A stretch of DNA of 64,000 bases from Aquabacterium sp. A3 (GTDB lineage Bacteria; Pseudomonadota; Gammaproteobacteria; Burkholderiales; Burkholderiaceae_C), in the NCBI RefSeq assembly GCF_038069945.1, contig NZ_JBBPEV010000002.1, forward strand, positions 337,369-401,368, given 5' to 3'. Each line of letters starts with the position of its first letter. Positions within the stretch are counted from its first letter, which is position 1. The notes below the pieces were generated by a model, which saw nothing but the letters and a program-made list of their open reading frames with translations, did no database searches and was not told where the DNA came from. The translations under genes were made by a program, and so were the position numbers. Of this stretch, positions 61,092 through 64,000 are shown piece after piece.

Positions 61092-61988
61092 TCACCGTGG
61101 GCTGTCAGCACCCCGGGCGGCCAGGGCCTGCCGCACCTCGTTCATGCCTTGCTCGGCGCCGCTTTGCGGCACCGTGGCGTGGCGGGTGTCCAGCAATTGA
61201 GGCAGGACCGCGGCGAGTTGTTCGTCCACGTCGGCGCCCGTGCCCAGGTGCACGCCCGGTGTCAGACTGATGTGGGTGGCTGCGAACGTGCCGGCCCCCG
61301 CATTCAGGATCACCCGGGTGGGCGCGTTGTCGTGGGCGAGCACCAGCAGGGCAGGCACCACCGACTCGGGCGTGAGCAAGGCCAGCATGTCGGGCGGCAG
61401 CAGGCCTTCGGTCATCTGGGTGGCTGCGGTGGGCGCCAGGCAGTTGACTCGGATGTCGTGCTTCGCGCCTTCGATGGACAGCGTCTGCATCAAGCCCACC
61501 AGCGCCATCTTGGCCGCCCCGTAGTTGGCCTGACCAAAATTGCCGAACAGGCCCGACGACGAGCTGGTCATCACGATGCGGCCGTGCTTTTGCGCCACCA
61601 TCAGCGGCCAGACCGCCTGCGTGCAGTGCACGGCGCCCATCAGGTGCACGTCCATCACCAGACGGAAATCATCCAGGGGCAGCTTGGCAAACGACTTGTC
61701 TCGCAAGATGCCGGCGTTGTTGACCAGGATGTCGATGCGTCCCCACTGGGCTTGCACCTCGTTGACCATCGCCTGCACAGCCTGCGCATCGGTGACCGAG
61801 CAGGCGATGCCCAGCGCCTGGCCGCCCGCCGCACGGATGTCGGCCACCACCTGGTTCACGGCCGCCTCGTGGAGGTCGTTGACCACCACCTGGGCACCAC
61901 GTGCCGCCAGGGCCAGCGCATGCTGGCGGCCCAAACCGCCGCCAGCGCCAGTGATCAGGGCCACGCGGCCCGCAAAGTTCAGAGCCAT
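61092..61988 (-). CDS. SDR-family dehydrogenase (3-hydroxyacyl-CoA dehydrogenase-like)
   Basis: A 298-residue short-chain dehydrogenase. The cofactor motif TGAGGGLGRQHALALAARGA at 14-33 with NDLHE favours NAD. NNAGILRDKSF, the SSSSG serine and YGAAK give the catalytic Ser-Tyr-Lys set. The sequence style is that of the hydroxyacyl-CoA dehydrogenase domain of multifunctional beta-oxidation enzymes. It converges on the MBL gene with 7 bp between stops and could belong to the same pathway. Confidence 0.82.
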   Translation of the reverse strand: MALNFAGRVALITGAGGGLGRQHALALAARGAQVVVNDLHEAAVNQVVADIRAAGGQALGIACSVTDAQAVQAMVNEVQAQWGRIDILVNNAGILRDKSFAKLPLDDFRLVMDVHLMGAVHCTQAVWPLMVAQKHGRIVMTSSSSGLFGNFGQANYGAAKMALVGLMQTLSIEGAKHDIRVNCLAPTAATQMTEGLLPPDMLALLTPESVVPALLVLAHDNAPTRVILNAGAGTFAATHISLTPGVHLGTGADVDEQLAAVLPQLLDTRHATVPQSGAEQGMNEVRQALAARGADSPR

Positions 61989-62004
61989 GACAGCCTCTCT
62001 TGTG

Positions 62005-62742
62005 TCAATCGGGTTGATGGGGCAGCAGGGCTTTGGCCGCCTCGATGCGCCAGCGCAGGGGGGTGGCCGGGTCGTTCATCACGTGCTGCAAAAACGCCCG
62101 TGGGCCGAGCGTGAGCCCGTTGCTGGCCGGCGCCTGCGGTGCGGTGGTGTGCTGAGGTGTGGGGTCGTCCGGTGGCGCCGTGGTGGCCAAGGCCAAGGCC
62201 TGAAGCTGGGTGGCCGTCACGCTGCGCAAGGGGGTCAGCAAGTCCGCCTGGCCTTCCGGGCTGGGGGGAATGTCCAGCCAGGCGCTGTCGGCGAACATCG
62301 GCGCCAGATCGGGGGCCACAAAGGCCGACCAGCGCTCAGGGGCGATGGCCTGGGGCGGGCAGGGCGGCAGGGATGGTGTGGCACCGGGTGTGGGCCACAC
62401 CTGCCAGGTGCGTGTGGGCGAGGTGCTCGGGTCGGCCGTCTGCAGTGGCTGCAGCAAGGCCCGGGCCATGCGCTGCAAGTCGACTGCAGCGTGCGGATCG
62501 GCCAGCGAGAACCACAACGCCAGCCGCGCCTCGCCATCGGCGGCGATGGCCGGGGCTGGCCAGCCCAGGTCATCCTGCACGGCTTGCCACAAGCGCGCCA
62601 GGTCGCGCCATTGCGGTGCGGGCGCCGCCACCACCATGCAGCGCAGCAGCGCGGCTTCGGCCACACCGTGGTCAGCCACCGGGCCATACAGGCGCCGCAG
62701 CTCGGCCTCCAGTCGTGGCGAGGTCACGGGCACGGGGCTCAC
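62005..62742 (-). CDS. Hypothetical protein
   Basis: A 245-residue Ala/Pro/Leu-rich protein without signal peptide, membrane helix or recognised motif. The C-terminal segment PRAFLQHVMNDPATPLRWRI resembles short helical repeats. It overlaps the DUF3297 gene by 4 bp and lies downstream of it. Codon use is host-like and the GC-rich frame is consistent over its length. Function unknown. Confidence 0.5.
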   Translation of the reverse strand: MSPVPVTSPRLEAELRRLYGPVADHGVAEAALLRCMVVAAPAPQWRDLARLWQAVQDDLGWPAPAIAADGEARLALWFSLADPHAAVDLQRMARALLQPLQTADPSTSPTRTWQVWPTPGATPSLPPCPPQAIAPERWSAFVAPDLAPMFADSAWLDIPPSPEGQADLLTPLRSVTATQLQALALATTAPPDDPTPQHTTAPQAPASNGLTLGPRAFLQHVMNDPATPLRWRIEAAKALLPHQPD

Positions 62743-62984
62743 CGGTAGAAAGCTTCCACCTTGCCCTTGAGCTTGATCATCATCGGGCGACCCTTGCGGT
62801 CCAGGGTGCGCCCGGCCGCCACCTTGATCCAGCCTTCGCTGACACAGTATTCCTCGACGTCTTGCCGCTCCTGGTCGTTGAAGCGGATGCCGATGTCGTG
62901 CTGGAACACCGCCGCGTTGTAGTGGGGGCTTCTGGGGTCGATGGACAGGTGATCAGGCAGTTCGGGACGTTGGGTGTCGCTCAT
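62739..62984 (-). CDS. DUF3297-family small protein
   Basis: An 81-residue protein with the family pattern LPDHLSIDPRSPHYN, GIRFNDQERQDVEEYC and GRPMMIKLKGKVEAFYR. The family is typical of proteobacteria and of unknown role. The ATG at 62984 fits family members; an upstream in-frame ATG adds a Cys/His stretch. It overlaps the downstream gene by 4 bp. Confidence 0.85.
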   Translation of the reverse strand: MSDTQRPELPDHLSIDPRSPHYNAAVFQHDIGIRFNDQERQDVEEYCVSEGWIKVAAGRTLDRKGRPMMIKLKGKVEAFYR

Positions 62985-63036
62985 GGTGTGGACGTGGATG
63001 GGTTCTGAACAGATGGGCAAAGAGTGTATTGGGCGT

Positions 63037-63462
63037 TCAGGCCCTTGGGGTGGCCTTCTTGGCGGGCACCTTCTTGGCGGCTGCTTTTTTGGCAGGTGCT
63101 TTTTTAGCGGGTGCTTTTTTAGCAGGAGCTTTTTTTGCCGGGGCTTTTTTGGCCGCCACTTTCGGCGCGGCTGCTTTGGGGGCGGACGCCTGCGATGCCA
63201 GGGCGGTCTGCAGCAGGTCGGCCATCAGGCCATTGAGCTTGCCTGGATGGGCCAGCGCGGCCTCGCGCAACTGGGTCACCAGCGGCGAGGGCAGTTTGCA
63301 GCTGATCGCCACCAGGCCGGGGCCGGTGTCCTTGCCCTGGCGTTCACGTGCCGACGGGGCAGGCGATGCGGTGGCAAAGCGCTGAGGGATGCTTTGCCGC
63401 TTCATGCGGCCTTCGATTTTTTGGCCCAGGCGCAGGGCGAGGTCGGTTTTTTTCAGGGACAT
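63037..63462 (-). CDS. Lys/Ala/Pro-repeat (histone H1-like) protein
   Basis: A 141-residue protein. Residues 1-95 form a conserved-looking helical region (SLKKTDLALRLGQKIEGRMK). The C-terminal 45 residues are repeats of APAKK/AAKK, the composition of AlgP and histone H1-like DNA-binding tails. The repeat is coding, with a near-perfect 15-bp period around 63085-63135. Probably binds DNA or other polyanions; repeat number may vary between strains. Confidence 0.7.
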   Translation of the reverse strand: MSLKKTDLALRLGQKIEGRMKRQSIPQRFATASPAPSARERQGKDTGPGLVAISCKLPSPLVTQLREAALAHPGKLNGLMADLLQTALASQASAPKAAAPKVAAKKAPAKKAPAKKAPAKKAPAKKAAAKKVPAKKATPRA

Positions 63463-63514
63463 GGCTGAGTGAGCGGCAGTGTTTTGTGCGATTGTGCCTT
63501 GAGCGCCCAGGCAT

Positions 63515-64000
63515 TCAGAGTTTGAGCCGGGCCACCCGTTGGGCTCGTTCGTCTTCGATGGCGTGGGTGACCACGCCCTCGGGCAGATTGAGCTGCAGCA
63601 GCACGGCGGCCGACAGCTGCAGTCCTGCTTCCAGGGTTTCAGGGATGACCTGCAAGGCGCCGGCCTGCAGCAGTTCCTGGGCATGGCGTTCGTCACGCGA
63701 ACGCGCCACGATGGGCAGCTTGGGGAAGGCCTGCCGGACGGCCTTGACCGTGTGCAGCGCCGACGACGGGTTGTCCATCGTCACGACCAGCAGCGCGGCC
63801 CGCTCGGCGTGCAGCCGGTGCAGCAAGTCGGTTCGGGCGGCATTGCCGTAGTACACCGGTTGCCCCAGGTTGCGCAGGTGGGCCACATGGTTGGCATCTT
63901 GCTCGACGGCCACGTAGGGCACGCCCTGGCGCTTGAGGATCTCGGCCGTGAGTTGCCCCACGCGACCAAAGCCCGCGATGATGACCTGGTTGAACAGGTC
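63515..64000 (-). CDS. Kef-type K+/H+ antiporter, C-terminal part (5' end outside window)
   Basis: The last 161 residues of a larger protein. The visible part is a TrkA-N (RCK) nucleotide-binding domain: VIIAGFGRVGQLTAEILKRQ is the GxGxxG dinucleotide site, followed by YVAVEQDANHV with its terminal acidic residue and VVTMDNP. It ends LNLPEGVVTHAIEDERA, close to KefB/KefC-type monovalent cation:proton antiporters. The membrane part must lie to the right of the window. It may link K+ efflux to redox or glutathione state. Confidence 0.8.
   Translation of the reverse strand, partial: DLFNQVIIAGFGRVGQLTAEILKRQGVPYVAVEQDANHVAHLRNLGQPVYYGNAARTDLLHRLHAERAALLVVTMDNPSSALHTVKAVRQAFPKLPIVARSRDERHAQELLQAGALQVIPETLEAGLQLSAAVLLQLNLPEGVVTHAIEDERAQRVARLKL

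Noticed and set aside
63060..63180. Regular short repeats resembling a CRISPR-like or minisatellite array
   Set aside because: The period is 15 bp, in frame, and encodes the PAKKA tail; no spacers.

Overview
The window is high-GC DNA, densely coded on both strands, most likely from a betaproteobacterium of the order Burkholderiales (Comamonadaceae or a near relative). The reasons are the gene content (ttcA, glmU, glmS, folM-folB, arfB, VF530/DUF2132, CSD-DUF1294), three PEP-CTERM proteins, a TPS-type giant secreted protein with an ESPR signal peptide, a bacterial homospermidine synthase, and REP-like GC-rich palindromes. No rRNA, tRNA, CRISPR array, intact transposase or integrase was recognised.

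Layout. 1-7003: a truncated filamentous-haemagglutinin-like gene (minus), a divergent response regulator/7TMR-DISM histidine kinase pair, and a PEP-CTERM protein. All three promoter regions carry the same direct-repeat motif, so this looks like one small regulon. 7044-15684: housekeeping genes (MidA-like methyltransferase, folM, folB, ttcA, a DUF4136 lipoprotein, glmU, a J-domain protein, glmS), interrupted by palindromic repeats at 9488-9726 and followed by one at 15704-15962. About 16200-19035: an AT-rich foreign island with a ParA-like ATPase, an unknown soluble protein and a four-helix membrane protein. The last two overlap GTGA and resemble a RexA/RexB pair in order, size and topology. 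The island abuts a DUF4124 gene that seems to have lost its 5' end. 19365-26210: small accessory genes (two small exported proteins, a CSD-DUF1294 protein, a toxin-like gene remnant, an autoinhibited Fic protein, DinB, PEP-CTERM, VF530, a candidate SG-leader peptide, DUF2007).

26234-35048: a TetR regulator divergent from a compact aromatic-type catabolic operon: VOC/extradiol dioxygenase, FAH-family hydrolase, MDR oxidoreductase, MhpA-like FAD hydroxylase, acyl-CoA ligase, and a second FAH-family protein with a Tat signal. 34978-40544: a minus-strand operon with a NitT/TauT-type ABC importer, a creatininase-family amidohydrolase, a type III glutamine synthetase and a NikR-like regulator with two altered metal-ligand positions. 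A NikR-like palindrome precedes its first gene. It probably imports and hydrolyses an amide- or amidine-type nitrogen source.

40820-48389: a lipoprotein, an EamA transporter, then a run of overlapping genes starting with a possible leader peptide, an SMR-like transporter and homospermidine synthase, followed by a lipoprotein, arfB, an alpha/beta hydrolase and DUF924. 48396-58384: an orphan antitoxin-like HTH protein, a PEP-CTERM protein coupled to a glycosyltransferase, a lipase-like hydrolase, SulP, two flavodoxin-fold proteins, DUF1254 and DUF2254. 58381-61988: a second TetR unit with another FAH-family enzyme, an MBL hydrolase and an SDR. 62005-64000: a hypothetical protein, DUF3297, a Lys/Ala/Pro-repeat protein and the end of a Kef-type K+/H+ antiporter.

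The strongest candidates for something undescribed are the ParA plus RexAB-like island, the local two-component regulon with three matching direct-repeat sites, the altered-site NikR-like operon, and the cluster with cytosolic and Tat-exported FAH paralogues.
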